From the NCBI RefSeq assembly GCF_900099905.1, contig NZ_FNEE01000003.1, positions 248,001-312,000 on the forward strand: a stretch of DNA of 64,000 bases, in the 5' to 3' direction. Positions 29,818 to 40,007 of this stretch are shown one piece after another (positions within the stretch are counted from its first letter, which is position 1; each line of letters opens with the position of its first letter). Both the position numbers and the translations under genes were made by a program. The notes beneath the pieces are model-generated. The model had not been told where the DNA came from and did not search any database. It worked only from the letters and a program-made list of their open reading frames with translations. Source of the DNA: Mesorhizobium muleiense (GTDB lineage: Bacteria; Pseudomonadota; Alphaproteobacteria; Rhizobiales; Rhizobiaceae).

Positions 29818-31227
29818 ATGAGCGCACCGCGCACCCTCTACGACAAGATATTCGACGACCATGTCGTCGACCGCCAGGACGACGGCACCTGCCTGCTCTA
29901 TATCGACCGTCACCTCGTCCATGAAGTGACCAGCCCGCAAGCTTTCGAAGGCCTGCGCATGACCGGCAGAAAGGTCCGCCATCCGGAAAAGACGCTGGCC
30001 GTGGTCGATCACAATGTATCGACCTCGCCCGAGCGCAAGTTCGGCATCAAGAACGAGGAAAGCCGCATCCAGGTCGAGGCGCTGGCCAGGAACGCCAAGG
30101 ATTTTGGCGTCGAATACTATTCCGAGAAGGATATCCGCCAGGGCATCGTCCACATCATCGGTCCTGAGCAGGGTTTTACGCTGCCTGGCATGACCATCGT
30201 CTGCGGCGACAGCCACACCTCGACGCATGGTGCTTTCGGCGCATTGGCGCACGGCATAGGCACGTCGGAAGTCGAGCATGTGCTGGCCACGCAGACGCTG
30301 ATCCAGCGCAAGGCCAGGAACATGCTGGTGCGCGTCGACGGCGTGCTGCCGGAAGGCGTCACCGCCAAGGACATTATTTTGGCGATCATCGGCGAGATCG
30401 GCACTGCCGGCGGCACCGGCTACGTCATCGAATATGCCGGCGAAGCGATCCGCGCGCTGTCCATGGAAGGCCGCATGACCATCTGCAACATGTCGATCGA
30501 GGGCGGTGCCCGGGCCGGCCTGATCGCGCCTGACGAGACAACCTTCGCCTATGTCAAGGACAAGCCGCGCGCGCCGAAGGGCGAGGCATGGGACGCCGCG
30601 CTCGCCTACTGGAAGACGCTGCAGTCCGACGAGGGCGCGCATTTCGACAAGGTGGTCGTGCTTGACGCGGCGAAACTGCCGCCGATCGTCTCCTGGGGCT
30701 CCTCGCCCGAGGACGTCGTCTCGGTCCAGGGCATCGTGCCGAACCCAGACGATATCACCGATGAGAACAAGCGTACGTCCAAGCAGCGCGCGCTCGACTA
30801 TATGGGCCTGACCCCAGGCACCAAGATCACCGATATCGCGCTCGACCGCGTCTTCATCGGCTCCTGCACCAACGGCCGCATCGAGGATCTCCGCGCTGTC
30901 GCCAAGGTGGTCGAGGGCAAGAAAGTCAGCCCTCACGTCGATGCGATGATCGTGCCGGGCTCCGGTCTGGTCAAGGAGCAGGCGGAGGCCGAAGGTCTCG
31001 ACAAGATCTTTGTCGCCGCTGGCTTCGACTGGCGCGAGCCGGGCTGCTCGATGTGCCTTGCCATGAACGACGACCGGCTGAAGCCGCATGAGCGCTGCGC
31101 CTCGACCTCGAACCGCAATTTCGAGGGCCGCCAGGGTTTTAAGGGCCGCACCCATCTGGTGTCGCCGGCGATGGCGGCGGCGGCGGCGATCGCCGGCCAT
31201 TTCGTCGACATCCGCGAGTGGAAATAA
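29818..31227 (+). CDS. leuC: 3-Isopropylmalate dehydratase large subunit
   Basis: The 469-residue aconitase-fold enzyme begins [17 protein letters not shown]. It binds a 4Fe-4S cluster through Cys in [13 protein letters not shown] and GCSMCLAMN, with [27 protein letters not shown] and REPGCSM in the active site. It isomerises 2-isopropylmalate to 3-isopropylmalate in leucine synthesis. leuD is not adjacent, as is usual in rhizobia. A hairpin terminator lies 18 bases after the stop. Confidence 0.97.
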   Translation: MSAPRTLYDKIFDDHVVDRQDDGTCLLYIDRHLVHEVTSPQAFEGLRMTGRKVRHPEKTLAVVDHNVSTSPERKFGIKNEESRIQVEALARNAKDFGVEYYSEKDIRQGIVHIIGPEQGFTLPGMTIVCGDSHTSTHGAFGALAHGIGTSEVEHVLATQTLIQRKARNMLVRVDGVLPEGVTAKDIILAIIGEIGTAGGTGYVIEYAGEAIRALSMEGRMTICNMSIEGGARAGLIAPDETTFAYVKDKPRAPKGEAWDAALAYWKTLQSDEGAHFDKVVVLDAAKLPPIVSWGSSPEDVVSVQGIVPNPDDITDENKRTSKQRALDYMGLTPGTKITDIALDRVFIGSCTNGRIEDLRAVAKVVEGKKVSPHVDAMIVPGSGLVKEQAEAEGLDKIFVAAGFDWREPGCSMCLAMNDDRLKPHERCASTSNRNFEGRQGFKGRTHLVSPAMAAAAAIAGHFVDIREWK

Positions 31228-31244
31228 CCCGCTGACGAGTTGCC

Positions 31245-31275
31245 AGAACCCGAACCGCGATGCGGTTCGGGTTCT
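31245..31275. terminator. Terminator hairpin between leuC and convergent gene
   Basis: AGAACCCGAACCGC and GCGGTTCGGGTTCT form a perfect 14-base stem with the loop GAT. It lies 18 bases after the leuC stop and two bases beyond the stop of the minus-strand gene ending at 31278, so it probably serves both. T tracts are short. Confidence 0.8.
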
Positions 31276-31277
31276 CT

Positions 31278-31589
31278 TCACGCCGGGCGCCTGACGAATT
31301 CGTGGAATTGCTCACGGCGGCCGGGTTCATCCTTTGCCACCACGAGCGCCAGCTGCCGTTCGTCGAACAGCTTGAACCATTCGTCCCATTCGACCAGTTC
31401 GTAGCCGCCGGCGTTGGCCGGGCGTTCGGCCTGGTCCTGGTCCTGATAGGCATGCTGGCCGAAAACCAGCCTCAGCATGGCTTGCGTGCCTGTTTCGGGC
31501 GATACATCGACGATTGCCGGAAATCCGGCACGTGACGCGGCCCAAGAGCGAATTGCCTCGTGGTCGGTCAGCATGATCGTATCGGCCAT
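31278..31589 (-). CDS. Conserved hypothetical protein, 103 residues
   Basis: I do not recognise a named family. The product, MADTIMLTDHEAIRSWAASR, continues with AGFPAIVDVSP, MLRLVFGQHAYQDQDQAERP and YELVEWDEWFKLFDERQLAL, and ends FHEFVRRPA. It is acidic, soluble and has no signal peptide. The tidy codon bias and the position convergent with leuC support a real gene. Similar small proteins, often with the FGQ..YQD...RP pattern, are common near leuC in Hyphomicrobiales, which is from memory and unverified. Confidence 0.75.
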   Translation of the reverse strand: MADTIMLTDHEAIRSWAASRAGFPAIVDVSPETGTQAMLRLVFGQHAYQDQDQAERPANAGGYELVEWDEWFKLFDERQLALVVAKDEPGRREQFHEFVRRPA

Positions 31590-31732
31590 GAAAGCGTCTC
31601 CATCGATTGCTGCTGGAAAACGCCGGTCGCGGTTTCAAGTTCCGTGCAGCGGCTTCATGGCAGCCTCGCGCATATTCGACTTTGCTTAACCGCTTGTTGG
31701 GGCTTGCGCCCTAAGGTCTCTCTCACGGAAGC

Positions 31733-32962
31733 GTGGGGGTTCACGGTCCTTTGGACAACGGTCTGCTGACAGGGTTGCTCAACCCGACGATCGCGCTTGC
31801 GCTCGGCGCGGTGTTTCTCGTGCTGTGGTTTTATCAGCGTCACTGCCCCTATCTGGCTGTGCTCGCCGCCAGTTACTGGCTTTCGGCGGCCGGCTTCCTG
31901 CTGCAGTACTTCACCCTGCCCATCGGCATGGCGCCGACCAAACTGCTCTCCGTCACCTGCTTCACGATTGCCGCCAGTGGTCTCGCCGGCGCGATTGTGA
32001 CACGCTATGGACGGCGCGTGCCCTTTGTTGCGATCGGCTTTCTGGCGAGCAGCGGCCTGGCCGCTTTTTGCTGGTTCATGTTCATCCAGCCCGATCTCAC
32101 CTGGCGAATCCTGGCGATGAATTTCGCTTTCGGCGGGCTCAGCCTGGTTGTCGCCGCCGAACTGCGCGTGGTGCGCGACAGGGGCCCGACGGAAATGATG
32201 CTGTTCGTGCTGTCGCTGCTTTCCGGGCTGAATTTCGTCGCGCGCACCCTCGTTATCGTCATCGCGCATGGGCCCTACCAAAGCTATGACGGGTTCTATG
32301 CCTCGTCCTACTGGACGACGGCGCTGCTGTCGCATGCGCTGCTGTCGCTGCTCATCGCGCTTAGCCTGTTCTGCGCGGCTGCGCTCGACGTGATGAAAAC
32401 GCTGAAGGCCGAGGCGTACACCGACCCGCTGTCGGGCCTGCTTAACCGGCGCGGCTTCGAGGAACGCGCCACGCATCTCCTGCGGCACTGCGCCACCGCC
32501 AAACTGCCGGTCGCGCTGGTGCTCGCCGACCTCGATCACTTCAAGGCAGTCAACGATCTGCACGGGCATGCGGCGGGTGATCGCGTGATCGCCGATTTCG
32601 CCGCCAAGCTTCGATCGGCTGCCGGCACCAGCTGCGTCGCCGGCCGCATCGGTGGCGAGGAGTTCGCCGTGCTTTTGCCACTGAGCGACCTTGGCGCGGC
32701 AAGGCTGTTTGCCGAAGCCATTCGCACGGTCTATTCGGCAGGCAGCGTCGACGGGCTTCTGCCCGGCACAAGAGTAACGGCGAGCTTCGGCGTGGCGGCC
32801 CGCACCGGCGAGGAGGGGCTGGAGCCGCTGATGCGCCGCGCCGACGAGGCACTTTACAAGGCCAAACGGAACGGCCGCGACAGCGTGCGGCTATCCTATG
32901 AACGGTCGCCCCATGGACGGTCGGAAACGGCGCTGGTCGTGGAGCCGCTCAAAGCCGGCTGA
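31733..32962 (+). CDS. Diguanylate cyclase with N-terminal membrane domain (GGDEF), first of two
   Basis: The frame starts at a GTG (31733); 409 residues. Six or more hydrophobic helices fill residues 10-230. A GGDEF domain follows: DPLSGLLNRRGFEERA, LADLDHFKAVNDLHGHAAGDRVI, and the active-site loop [12 protein letters not shown]. The loop is GGEEF, catalytically competent. The residues before it (GTSCVAGRI) do not form an RxxD inhibitory site, so product feedback at that site is not expected. It is followed after 164 bases by a paralogue of the same architecture. Confidence 0.9.
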   Translation: MGVHGPLDNGLLTGLLNPTIALALGAVFLVLWFYQRHCPYLAVLAASYWLSAAGFLLQYFTLPIGMAPTKLLSVTCFTIAASGLAGAIVTRYGRRVPFVAIGFLASSGLAAFCWFMFIQPDLTWRILAMNFAFGGLSLVVAAELRVVRDRGPTEMMLFVLSLLSGLNFVARTLVIVIAHGPYQSYDGFYASSYWTTALLSHALLSLLIALSLFCAAALDVMKTLKAEAYTDPLSGLLNRRGFEERATHLLRHCATAKLPVALVLADLDHFKAVNDLHGHAAGDRVIADFAAKLRSAAGTSCVAGRIGGEEFAVLLPLSDLGAARLFAEAIRTVYSAGSVDGLLPGTRVTASFGVAARTGEEGLEPLMRRADEALYKAKRNGRDSVRLSYERSPHGRSETALVVEPLKAG

Positions 32963-33126
32963 TCGTCCTCGTCTAGAGCATTTGCAGCCAAGGAATCGCT
33001 TGGCGCCGCAGAAATCGCGCCAAACAAACAAACAGCGCGGGGTGCGCGGTTCAATTCGAGCGCATTCCGTCCTACGCCCACGTTAACGTCTTTTTCGCCC
33101 GTTCGTGATTTGCTGTCGCAGGGAGT

Positions 33127-34362
33127 GTGAAAGACCACATGGGCGGCGGCGCAGAGTTCATCCTTGCAATCAACCTGCTCGTCGCCGGCCTGCTGGCGGC
33201 CGCCTTCATGACCATATCGTTCAACGACGTGGCGCGCGCGCCGGCGCGCTGGCTGGTCTTCGGTTATCTGCTCGGGATGGCCTATTTCGCCATCGAGTTC
33301 AGCATTCCGCTCTTCGACAATGCACGACCCGCAGTCGTCGCGGGCTTCGCCGTTTTCCTGGGCGCCACCATCGCCTTCAATGGCGGGCTTGCCCATAAAT
33401 ACGGCGTGGCGCCGCCTTGGGTGCCGATGCTCGTCTTCCTGTTTGCGGCCACCGTGGCCGTGTATTTCGTGCAGGATCTGCCGCGCCAGTCGCTTGCCCG
33501 CATGATGGCCTACCAGCTTCCCTATGCCGCCATGCAGTTCGTCGGCGTCGGCATCGTCTGGTCGTCAAGGCAAAGACGCGACTGGCTCGACCATGCGCTG
33601 ATGGCCGTCCTGGCGGCCAGCGCCCTGCAATTCGTGAGCAAGCCGTTCATCGCCCATGCCATGGGCGGCTGGGGAGCCAATCCGCAGGCCTATCTGCAGA
33701 GCAACTACGCTCTGGTGTCGCAATCGCTTGGCACGGTGTTTGCCATGACAATCGCGCTTCTCATCCTGATCATTCTGGTCCGCGACGTGCTCGCCGAAGC
33801 GACGTCGAAGTCGGAGACGGACACGCTGTCGAGGCTGCTCAACCGTGGCGGCTTCGAGCGTCATGCCGAGCTTGCGATGCGTGACGCCGTGCGCAGGGGT
33901 ATTCCGGTCGCGCTGGTCATCGCCGACCTCGACCATTTCAAGAGCATCAACGACAGTTTCGGCCATGCATCCGGCGACAGGGTCATCGAGGCCTTTGCCG
34001 GCTTCCTGCGTGATGCGGCCGCCAAGCATCACGTCGCCGGCCGCATCGGTGGTGAGGAATTCGCCATCATCCTGCCGGGAACCAACCTCGCCGCCGCGCG
34101 GCTCTTCGCCGAAGGCACGCGCAGCGCTTTCGGGGCGTTGCCGATCGACTGTCTGCCGGCGAACCATCGTTGCACCGCCAGCTTCGGCGTTGCCGAGCTC
34201 CACCCGACTGAGAATTTTTCCGACCTGCTGCGGCGCGCCGACGAAGCGCTCTATCAAGCGAAGGGCAGCGGACGCAATTGCGTGCGGATCTCGATAGGAT
34301 CAATCGCCGCCCGGCAGCCGGCTGTCGCCAATGCCGGGCCGAAGATCAGCGGCAGGGGCTAA
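33127..34362 (+). CDS. Diguanylate cyclase with N-terminal membrane domain (GGDEF), second of two
   Basis: The 411-residue paralogue has a hydrophobic domain (residues 10-225) and the GGDEF domain: [51 protein letters not shown]. No RxxD I-site precedes the loop (AKHHVAGRI). The GTG at 33127 or the ATG at 33139 may be the start. The membrane part differs more from its neighbour than the cyclase part does, which fits duplication followed by divergence of the sensor. Its 3' end overlaps the convergent gene by 17 bases. Confidence 0.9.
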   Translation: MKDHMGGGAEFILAINLLVAGLLAAAFMTISFNDVARAPARWLVFGYLLGMAYFAIEFSIPLFDNARPAVVAGFAVFLGATIAFNGGLAHKYGVAPPWVPMLVFLFAATVAVYFVQDLPRQSLARMMAYQLPYAAMQFVGVGIVWSSRQRRDWLDHALMAVLAASALQFVSKPFIAHAMGGWGANPQAYLQSNYALVSQSLGTVFAMTIALLILIILVRDVLAEATSKSETDTLSRLLNRGGFERHAELAMRDAVRRGIPVALVIADLDHFKSINDSFGHASGDRVIEAFAGFLRDAAAKHHVAGRIGGEEFAIILPGTNLAAARLFAEGTRSAFGALPIDCLPANHRCTASFGVAELHPTENFSDLLRRADEALYQAKGSGRNCVRISIGSIAARQPAVANAGPKISGRG

Positions 34363-34726
34363 GCTCCGGCATCTCGCCGTCGGAAAGCCCGTACATATAG
34401 CTGCGGCCCTTGACGAAAACCGGCGGCCTGTAGCAGTCGCGGCTGCTGACATCGTCCGGTTCGTCTTGATAGACGATTTTGGGCCGGCCGGCGCCGACGT
34501 AATCCGACATTTCCTTGGCCAATTCGCCCTCGCCAACGAGGATGCGCTTGTAGCCGGCGGCGCTCTCGATGACGAGATTGCCGAACGAATCGGCATAGAC
34601 GCGGTCGCGCGTCCCGGCGCGTGCCGGCGCTGCGAAGCCGATGGCCACCGCCACCAGGACGATGGCCATCGAGAGGGGCGCCCGAAGGCGCGATCTGGCT
34701 GAATTCGAACGCATGGCGTCCCCCAT
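34346..34726 (-). CDS. Small secreted protein of unknown function
   Basis: The 126-residue product (ATG at 34726, or 34714) has a signal peptide ending in IGFAAPARAGT. The mature part, DRVYADSFGNLVIESAAGYKRI...VYQDEPDDVSSRDCYRPPVF...[16 protein letters not shown], has two cysteines likely disulfide-bonded. It resembles small periplasmic proteins of rhizobia with no known activity. A perfect CtrA-type box lies 34-49 bases upstream of the longer start, so cell-cycle control is plausible. Confidence 0.75.
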   Translation of the reverse strand: MGDAMRSNSARSRLRAPLSMAIVLVAVAIGFAAPARAGTRDRVYADSFGNLVIESAAGYKRILVGEGELAKEMSDYVGAGRPKIVYQDEPDDVSSRDCYRPPVFVKGRSYMYGLSDGEMPELSPCR

Positions 34727-34759
34727 TTGTTAGAGGCCGAGTCTTGCTCGAATCACAAA

Positions 34760-34775
34760 TTAACCTTTTCTTAAC
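34760..34775. promoter_or_regulatory. CtrA-type binding site TTAA-N7-TTAAC
   Basis: TTAACCTTTTCTTAAC is a full match to the CtrA recognition pattern. A third TTAA follows six bases later (34781-34784). It lies in the divergent region between the small secreted protein gene (starting 34726) and the lysozyme-inhibitor-like gene (starting 34944), close to the position of a promoter for the former. Confidence 0.6.
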
Positions 34776-34943
34776 CATTGTTAAGTGGCCAGCCCTGCTG
34801 GCCGCCAGGTCTCGGCAAACATGGTTAATATCCGCGGCCATCTTTCGGCCATGCTTGCCGCCACCATCGCAGCCGGCGCCGAGCGCAACATCGGTGATCT
34901 TGGCAAAGCATCGCGGCTGGATTGACGCGCAGGGAGGCAGCAT

Positions 34944-35288
34944 ATGGCGTTAGGCCGGACGTTTCGGGTGACGCTGGCCCTTTGTCCATTGCTGACCACA
35001 GTTGCCTGCGTGTCTCAGACCAATGCGCCGAAGGCCGGAAATCCGCTCGCCGATTCACCGCAGCCGCGCACCGCGACCTATACTTGCGCCGACGGCGCCA
35101 GGATCACCGTCGAAAACCTCGGCACTTCGGTGCGGGTGCTTGGCCCGGACGGCGCCAGCGAGGACCTGCCGGCCTCGCCAGCCAATCAAAATAGCCGCTT
35201 CGGCGCGGCGCATGACGCAATCGTGATCGACGGGCGCGACGCGCTGGTGATGAAGGGCGGGAGGACGCCGCTGACCTGCAAGCGTTAG
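34944..35288 (+). CDS. MliC-like lysozyme-inhibitor-fold secreted protein
   Basis: The 114-residue product has a signal peptide with TTVAC, a marginal lipobox, near residue 22. The mature domain reads TATYTCADGARITVENLGTS, then RVLGPDG, LPASPANQNSRFG and LVMKGGRTPLTCKR. The paired cysteines in YxCxDG and the terminal LTCK are the MliC/PliC pattern of inhibitors of C-type lysozyme. The call is by pattern only. Its TAG stop overlaps the first base of a repeat element. Confidence 0.65.
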   Translation: MALGRTFRVTLALCPLLTTVACVSQTNAPKAGNPLADSPQPRTATYTCADGARITVENLGTSVRVLGPDGASEDLPASPANQNSRFGAAHDAIVIDGRDALVMKGGRTPLTCKR

Positions 35289-35433
35289 GGGCATGCCGAT
35301 ATTCAGGTAAGGCCGGTCTGCAAATGGTGGATCCCTGCGCTTCCGGTGCTCACGTACCCGAAAGTACGCCCCGCTCCGGTTCTCGGCATTCACCATTTTC
35401 GGCGCGGCCTGACCTGAATCTCAAACATGCCCC
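35288..35433. repeat. RIME-like palindromic repeat, family A, copy 1
   Basis: This 146-base element has ends GGGGCATG..GATATTCAGGT and ACCTGAATCTCAAACATGCCCC, in inverted orientation. The core is CTTCCGGTGCTCACGTAC..AAAGTACG..CCGCTCCGGTTCTCGG. Copies at 51219-51361 and 59305-59446 and a remnant at 41838-41886 share ends and core. It resembles the rhizobial RIME elements. It begins in the last base of the preceding gene's stop codon. Confidence 0.9.
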
Positions 35434-35675
35434 AAGCCGCCGGACCGAAACCATATACCGCGCTGCAGCGAACGTTGCGCCGGCTTTGGATCGCGCCCTA
35501 ATCGATTGAAGCCAAACACTGCCTTTTGTCAGACTAAATTAGGTTTTCGAAACGATTTTCCGGCTTTGACGCGGTGCAAAAAGAGCATTAGAAACCGGGC
35601 TGTCCAAAGTCGCAACCGGAAGCGGTAATGCCGCATTTCCACCTGGGGCTCCAGAGACGCCGAACTGGGGGAGCC
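35434..35675 (+). promoter_or_regulatory. Region upstream of sdhC, probable sdh promoter
   Basis: This is a 242-base gene-free stretch between repeat A1 and sdhC. It includes TTGAAG near 35506 and an AT-rich block TTTTGTCAGACTAAATTAGG near 35525. I cannot place a promoter with confidence. The ribosome site for sdhC is GGGGGAGCC. Confidence 0.3.
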
Positions 35676-36095
35676 ATGAGCAAATCACCAGCCACCCGCG
35701 AATTTGCCAGACGTGAACGGCCGCTGTCGCCGCATTTGACCGTCTATCGACCGCCGATCACGATGACGATGTCGATCATCCATCGCATCACCGGCGGGGC
35801 GCTCTATTTCGGCACGCTGCTGGTCGCGCTGTGGCTGATGGCGGCGGCGAGCTCGCAATCCACCTTCGATGCCGTCAACTGGGCCTTCGGCTCGTGGCTG
35901 GGGCGGCTGGTGCTGTTGTTCTATACCTGGGCGCTGATGCACCACATGCTGGGCGGCGTGCGCCATCTGATCTGGGACACCGGGGCCGGTCTTGAAAAGG
36001 ACACCGCCTCCAGGGTCGCCTGGGCGACGCTGGCCGGCTCGGTCGTACTGACGCTGCTGATCTGGATCGCCGGCTACATGGCGCGGGGAGCCTGA
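35676..36095 (+). CDS. sdhC: Succinate dehydrogenase cytochrome b556 subunit
   Basis: The 139-residue membrane subunit starts [20 protein letters not shown]. It has the family motif [13 protein letters not shown] and [15 protein letters not shown] with the quinone-site Ser/Arg, followed by [15 protein letters not shown] carrying the heme-ligand His. Three transmembrane helices are evident. A start at 35676 follows a GGGGGAG site. It opens sdhCDAB and is two bases from sdhD. Confidence 0.96.
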   Translation: MSKSPATREFARRERPLSPHLTVYRPPITMTMSIIHRITGGALYFGTLLVALWLMAAASSQSTFDAVNWAFGSWLGRLVLLFYTWALMHHMLGGVRHLIWDTGAGLEKDTASRVAWATLAGSVVLTLLIWIAGYMARGA

Positions 36096-36097
36096 TC

Positions 36098-36493
36098 GTG
36101 AGCCACCACAACACCGACATGCGCACGCCGCTGGCCAAGGTCCGCGGCCTCGGCTCCGCCCGCGAGGGCACGGAGCATTTCTGGCGCCAGCGCCTGACGG
36201 CGATCGCCAACATTCCGTTGATCCTGTTCTTCGTCGGCTTTCTGATCGCGCTGAACGGCGCCGGCTATGCGCAAGTGCGCGCCGCACTTGCCAACCCGTT
36301 CGTGGCGCTGGTCCTGGCCCTGGTGCTGTTGTCCGGGCTCTACCATATGCGGCTCGGCATGCAGGCGATCATCGAGGATTATGTGCATGGCGAGGGCATG
36401 AGGCTGGCGCTGCTCGCCCTCAACACATTCTTTCCCGTAGTGGTCGGCGTCGCCTCGATCTTCGCCCTGCTCAAACTGGCATTTGGAGGCTGA
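36098..36493 (+). CDS. sdhD: Succinate dehydrogenase hydrophobic membrane anchor subunit
   Basis: At 131 residues starting with GTG, it shows three helices. The conserved [20 protein letters not shown] leads into the first helix, and [20 protein letters not shown] carries the heme ligand His and quinone-site Asp-Tyr. It anchors SdhAB to the inner membrane with SdhC. The stop lies four bases before the TTG start of sdhA. Confidence 0.96.
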   Translation: MSHHNTDMRTPLAKVRGLGSAREGTEHFWRQRLTAIANIPLILFFVGFLIALNGAGYAQVRAALANPFVALVLALVLLSGLYHMRLGMQAIIEDYVHGEGMRLALLALNTFFPVVVGVASIFALLKLAFGG

Positions 36494-36497
36494 AATT

Positions 36498-38336
36498 TTG
36501 GCCAAGGACGCGAACAACGCCAACACGGCGTCCGCCTACAGCTATGTCGACCACAAATTCGACGTGGTTGTGGTCGGCGCCGGCGGCGCCGGCCTGCGCG
36601 CCACGCTCGGCATGGCCGAACAGGGCCTGCGCACCGCCTGCATCACCAAGGTTTTCCCGACGCGGTCGCACACTGTCGCCGCTCAGGGCGGCATCGCCGC
36701 CTCGCTGTCCAACATGGGCCCCGATTCCTGGCAGTGGCACATGTACGACACCGTGAAAGGATCGGATTGGCTCGGCGACGTCGACGCCATGGAATATCTG
36801 GTGCGCGAAGCACCCGCCGCCGTCTACGAGCTCGAGCATTACGGCGTGCCGTTCTCGCGCACCGAAGAGGGCAAGATCTACCAGCGGCCGTTCGGCGGCC
36901 ACATGATGAATTTCGGCGACGGCCCGCCGGTACAGCGCACCTGTGCGGCCGCCGACCGCACCGGCCACGCCATCCTGCACACGCTCTACGGCCAGTCGCT
37001 GAAGAACAACGCGCAGTTCTTCATAGAGTATTTCGCGCTCGACCTGATCATGGAGCCGGATGGCACCTGCACCGGCGTCGTCGCCTGGAACCTCGACGAC
37101 GGCACCATCCACCGCTTTTCGGCAAAAATGGTGGTGCTGGCGACCGGCGGCTATGGCCGTGCTTATTTCTCGGCGACCTCGGCGCACACCTGCACCGGCG
37201 ATGGCGGCGGCATGGCGGCGCGGGCCGGGTTGCCGCTGCAGGACATGGAATTCGTGCAGTTCCACCCGACCGGCATCTACGGCGCCGGCTGCCTGATCAC
37301 CGAGGGCGCGCGCGGCGAAGGCGGCTATCTCGTCAACTCAGAGGGCGAGCGCTTCATGGAGCGCTATGCGCCGTCGGCCAAGGACCTTGCCTCGCGTGAC
37401 GTGGTCTCGCGCTGCATGACGCTGGAGATCCGTGAGGGACGCGGCGTCGGCAAGAACAAGGACCATATTTTCCTCCACCTCGACCACCTCGATCCGGCCG
37501 TCTTGCACGAGCGGCTTCCGGGTATTTCGGAGTCGGCAAAGATCTTTGCCGGCGTCGATCTGACCAAGGAGCCGATCCCGGTGCTGCCGACGGTCCACTA
37601 CAATATGGGCGGCGTGCCGACCAACTACTGGGGCGAGGTGCTCAACCCCACCGCCTTGAACCCGGACCAGGTGTCGCCCGGGCTGATGGCGGTCGGCGAA
37701 GCCGGCTGCGCCTCCGTCCACGGCGCCAACCGGCTGGGCTCCAACTCGCTGATCGATCTGGTGGTGTTCGGCCGCGCGGCGGCGATCCGGGCCGGCCAGG
37801 TGATCGACCGCAACGCGGCGATCCCGTCGCCCAACGAAGCCTCGGTCGACAGGATCATGGACCGCTTCGACCGGCTGCGTCACGCCAATGGCTCGACGCC
37901 GACGGCGGTCTTGCGCGAAAAGATGCAGAAGGCGATGCAGGACGATGCGGCGGTGTTCCGCACCCAGGAATCGCTGCAAAGCGGCTGCAAGCGCATTTCG
38001 CAGATCTGGGGCGAGCTCAAGGACGTAAAAGTGTTCGATCGCTCGATGATCTGGAATTCCGACCTGGTCGAGACGCTGGAGCTGGAAAACCTGATGGCCA
38101 ACGCCATCACCACGGTCTACGCCGCCGAGGCGCGCAAGGAGAGCCGTGGCGCGCATGCGCGAGAAGATTTTTCGGCGCGCGACGATGCGAACTGGCGCAA
38201 GCACACGCTGTCCCGGCTCAGCGAGGCCGGCGAGGTGTCGCTCAGCTATCGGCCGGTGCACACCGAGCCGCTGCTCAGGGAAGCAGACGGCGGCATCAAC
38301 CTGGCCAAGATCGCGCCCAAGGCCAGGGTGTATTGA
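36498..38336 (+). CDS. sdhA: Succinate dehydrogenase flavoprotein subunit
   Basis: A TTG start at 36498 is chosen because TTGGAGGC lies eight bases ahead and the product then begins [24 protein letters not shown], as in rhizobial SdhA; 612 residues. Motifs: [12 protein letters not shown] (FAD), [15 protein letters not shown] (flavinylated His), [55 protein letters not shown]. It oxidises succinate to fumarate. No ATG serves in this region. Confidence 0.97.
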   Translation: MAKDANNANTASAYSYVDHKFDVVVVGAGGAGLRATLGMAEQGLRTACITKVFPTRSHTVAAQGGIAASLSNMGPDSWQWHMYDTVKGSDWLGDVDAMEYLVREAPAAVYELEHYGVPFSRTEEGKIYQRPFGGHMMNFGDGPPVQRTCAAADRTGHAILHTLYGQSLKNNAQFFIEYFALDLIMEPDGTCTGVVAWNLDDGTIHRFSAKMVVLATGGYGRAYFSATSAHTCTGDGGGMAARAGLPLQDMEFVQFHPTGIYGAGCLITEGARGEGGYLVNSEGERFMERYAPSAKDLASRDVVSRCMTLEIREGRGVGKNKDHIFLHLDHLDPAVLHERLPGISESAKIFAGVDLTKEPIPVLPTVHYNMGGVPTNYWGEVLNPTALNPDQVSPGLMAVGEAGCASVHGANRLGSNSLIDLVVFGRAAAIRAGQVIDRNAAIPSPNEASVDRIMDRFDRLRHANGSTPTAVLREKMQKAMQDDAAVFRTQESLQSGCKRISQIWGELKDVKVFDRSMIWNSDLVETLELENLMANAITTVYAAEARKESRGAHAREDFSARDDANWRKHTLSRLSEAGEVSLSYRPVHTEPLLREADGGINLAKIAPKARVY

Positions 38337-38400
38337 TGATGGCCGCGGTAAACGGGACTTGGTCAGGGCTGAAGCTCGTCATCCGAAAGGACCTGAGATA

Positions 38401-39180
38401 ATGGTCGAACTCACCCTTCCGAAAAACTCGAAGATCAAGGCCGGAAAAACCTGGCCGAAGCCGGAGGGTGCGACCAATCTGCGGGAATACCGCATCTACC
38501 GCTGGTCGCCGGACGATGACGAGAACCCGCGCATGGACACCTATTTCGTCGACATGGACGATTGCGGGCCGATGGTGCTCGACGCTCTGCTCTACATCAA
38601 GAACAAGATCGACCCGACGCTGACGCTGCGCCGCTCCTGCCGCGAGGGCATTTGCGGCTCCTGCGCCATGAATATCGACGGTTCCAACACGCTCGCCTGC
38701 ACCAAGGGCTGCGATGACATTTCCGGCGCGATCAAGGTCTACCCGCTGCCGCATATGCCGGTGGTCAAGGACCTGGTGCCCGACCTGACCAATTTCTATG
38801 CCCAGCACGCCTCGATCGAGCCGTGGCTGAAGACGGTGTCGCCCGAGCCGGCCAAGGAATGGCTGCAGAGCCATGAGGACCGCGAAAAGCTCGACGGGCT
38901 CTATGAATGCATCCTGTGCGCCTGCTGCTCGACCTCATGCCCGAGCTATTGGTGGAACGGCGACCGCTATCTCGGTCCGGCGACGCTGCTGCAGGCCTAT
39001 CGCTGGCTGATCGATTCCCGGGACGAGGCCAAGGGCGAACGGCTCGACAATCTCGAAGACCCGTTCCGGCTCTATCGCTGCCACACCATCATGAACTGCG
39101 CCCAGACCTGTCCCAAGGGGCTGAACCCGGCCAAGGCGATCGCCGAGATCAAGAAGATGATGGTGGAGAGAAGGGTTTAG
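38401..39180 (+). CDS. sdhB: Succinate dehydrogenase iron-sulfur subunit
   Basis: At 259 residues from the ATG at 38401, it has three cluster motifs: [15 protein letters not shown] (2Fe-2S, with a further cysteine in LACTKGC), [16 protein letters not shown] (4Fe-4S), and [17 protein letters not shown] (3Fe-4S). It links the flavin to the membrane quinone site. It follows sdhA after 64 bases and completes the cluster. Confidence 0.98.
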   Translation: MVELTLPKNSKIKAGKTWPKPEGATNLREYRIYRWSPDDDENPRMDTYFVDMDDCGPMVLDALLYIKNKIDPTLTLRRSCREGICGSCAMNIDGSNTLACTKGCDDISGAIKVYPLPHMPVVKDLVPDLTNFYAQHASIEPWLKTVSPEPAKEWLQSHEDREKLDGLYECILCACCSTSCPSYWWNGDRYLGPATLLQAYRWLIDSRDEAKGERLDNLEDPFRLYRCHTIMNCAQTCPKGLNPAKAIAEIKKMMVERRV

Positions 39181-39269
39181 CTTCGGACGGGGGTTGCTGC
39201 AGGGATCATCTCGTCGGTAGTGATCCTTCGCGCCGGCGCTGTCCCGCCGACTTCAAAGGAAGCCGACCC

Positions 39270-39908
39270 ATGACCGATACCGAACTCCCCATCCTCTCTC
39301 CCGTCGAAGCGCGCGTGCTCGGTTGCCTGATCGAAAAGAAGGAACTGACGCCCGACATCTACCCGCTGACGCTCAATGCGGCACTTGCCGCCGCCAACCA
39401 GAAGACGGCGCGCGAGCCGGTGATGTCGGTCGAGCTTGTCGAGGTGAGACGAGCGCTTGGCCAACTCGAGCACAAGGGGCTGGTCAGGCAGGTCTTTGCC
39501 TCGCGTGTCGAGCGCTACGAGCATGTCGTCGCGCAGCGCTTTTCGCTGACCTCGGCGCAGATTGCGCTGCTTGGGCTGCTGTTGCTGCGCGGTCCGCAGA
39601 CCGCCTATGAATTGCTGGCGCGCAGCGAGCGCATGGCGCGGTTGCCCTCCATCGACGAGCTTCGCAGCAATCTCGACCTGTTGATCGGCCGCAAGCCGCC
39701 GCTCGTTCAGCAGATCGATCGTGGTCCCGGCCAGCGTGAGGACCGCTATGTGCATCTCCTGGGCGGGCCGGTGCAGCTGTCGGCTGCCGCAGCGCCCTTG
39801 CAAGCGCCTTCGCCGGCCTCGGATCTCGAAGCGCGCGTGCAGGCTCTCGAGGAAGAGGTCGCACAGATGCGCGCACGCATCGACGCGCTGACCGGCGACG
39901 GACGCTGA
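39270..39908 (+). CDS. YceH/DUF480 family protein
   Basis: The 212-residue protein begins MTDTELPILSPVEARVLGCL, then IEKKELTPDIYPLTLNAALAAANQKTAREPVM, the diagnostic UPF0502 motif, and two winged-helix domains (LVEVRRALGQLEHKGLVRQV; RGPQTAYELLARSERM). A C-terminal coiled coil (LEARVQALEEEVAQMRARIDAL) ends it. The family is conserved but its role is unknown; the folds suggest nucleic-acid or protein binding. It has its own terminator at 39963-39988. Confidence 0.92.
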   Translation: MTDTELPILSPVEARVLGCLIEKKELTPDIYPLTLNAALAAANQKTAREPVMSVELVEVRRALGQLEHKGLVRQVFASRVERYEHVVAQRFSLTSAQIALLGLLLLRGPQTAYELLARSERMARLPSIDELRSNLDLLIGRKPPLVQQIDRGPGQREDRYVHLLGGPVQLSAAAAPLQAPSPASDLEARVQALEEEVAQMRARIDALTGDGR

Positions 39909-39962
39909 TGACCTATTGAGGCGTTGGAGGGACGTGAAGGATCGCCTACGCCCCACAAATGA

Positions 39963-39988
39963 AAACGCCGGCCCTGGAGCCGGCGTTT
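39963..39988. terminator. Bidirectional terminator hairpin
   Basis: AAACGCCGGC and GCCGGCGTTT form a perfect 10-base stem with the loop CCTGGA, flanked by A and T runs. It lies between the plus-strand YceH gene and the minus-strand OsmC gene. Confidence 0.85.
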
Positions 39989-40007
39989 ATCACCTCATGC
40001 CATCTGC

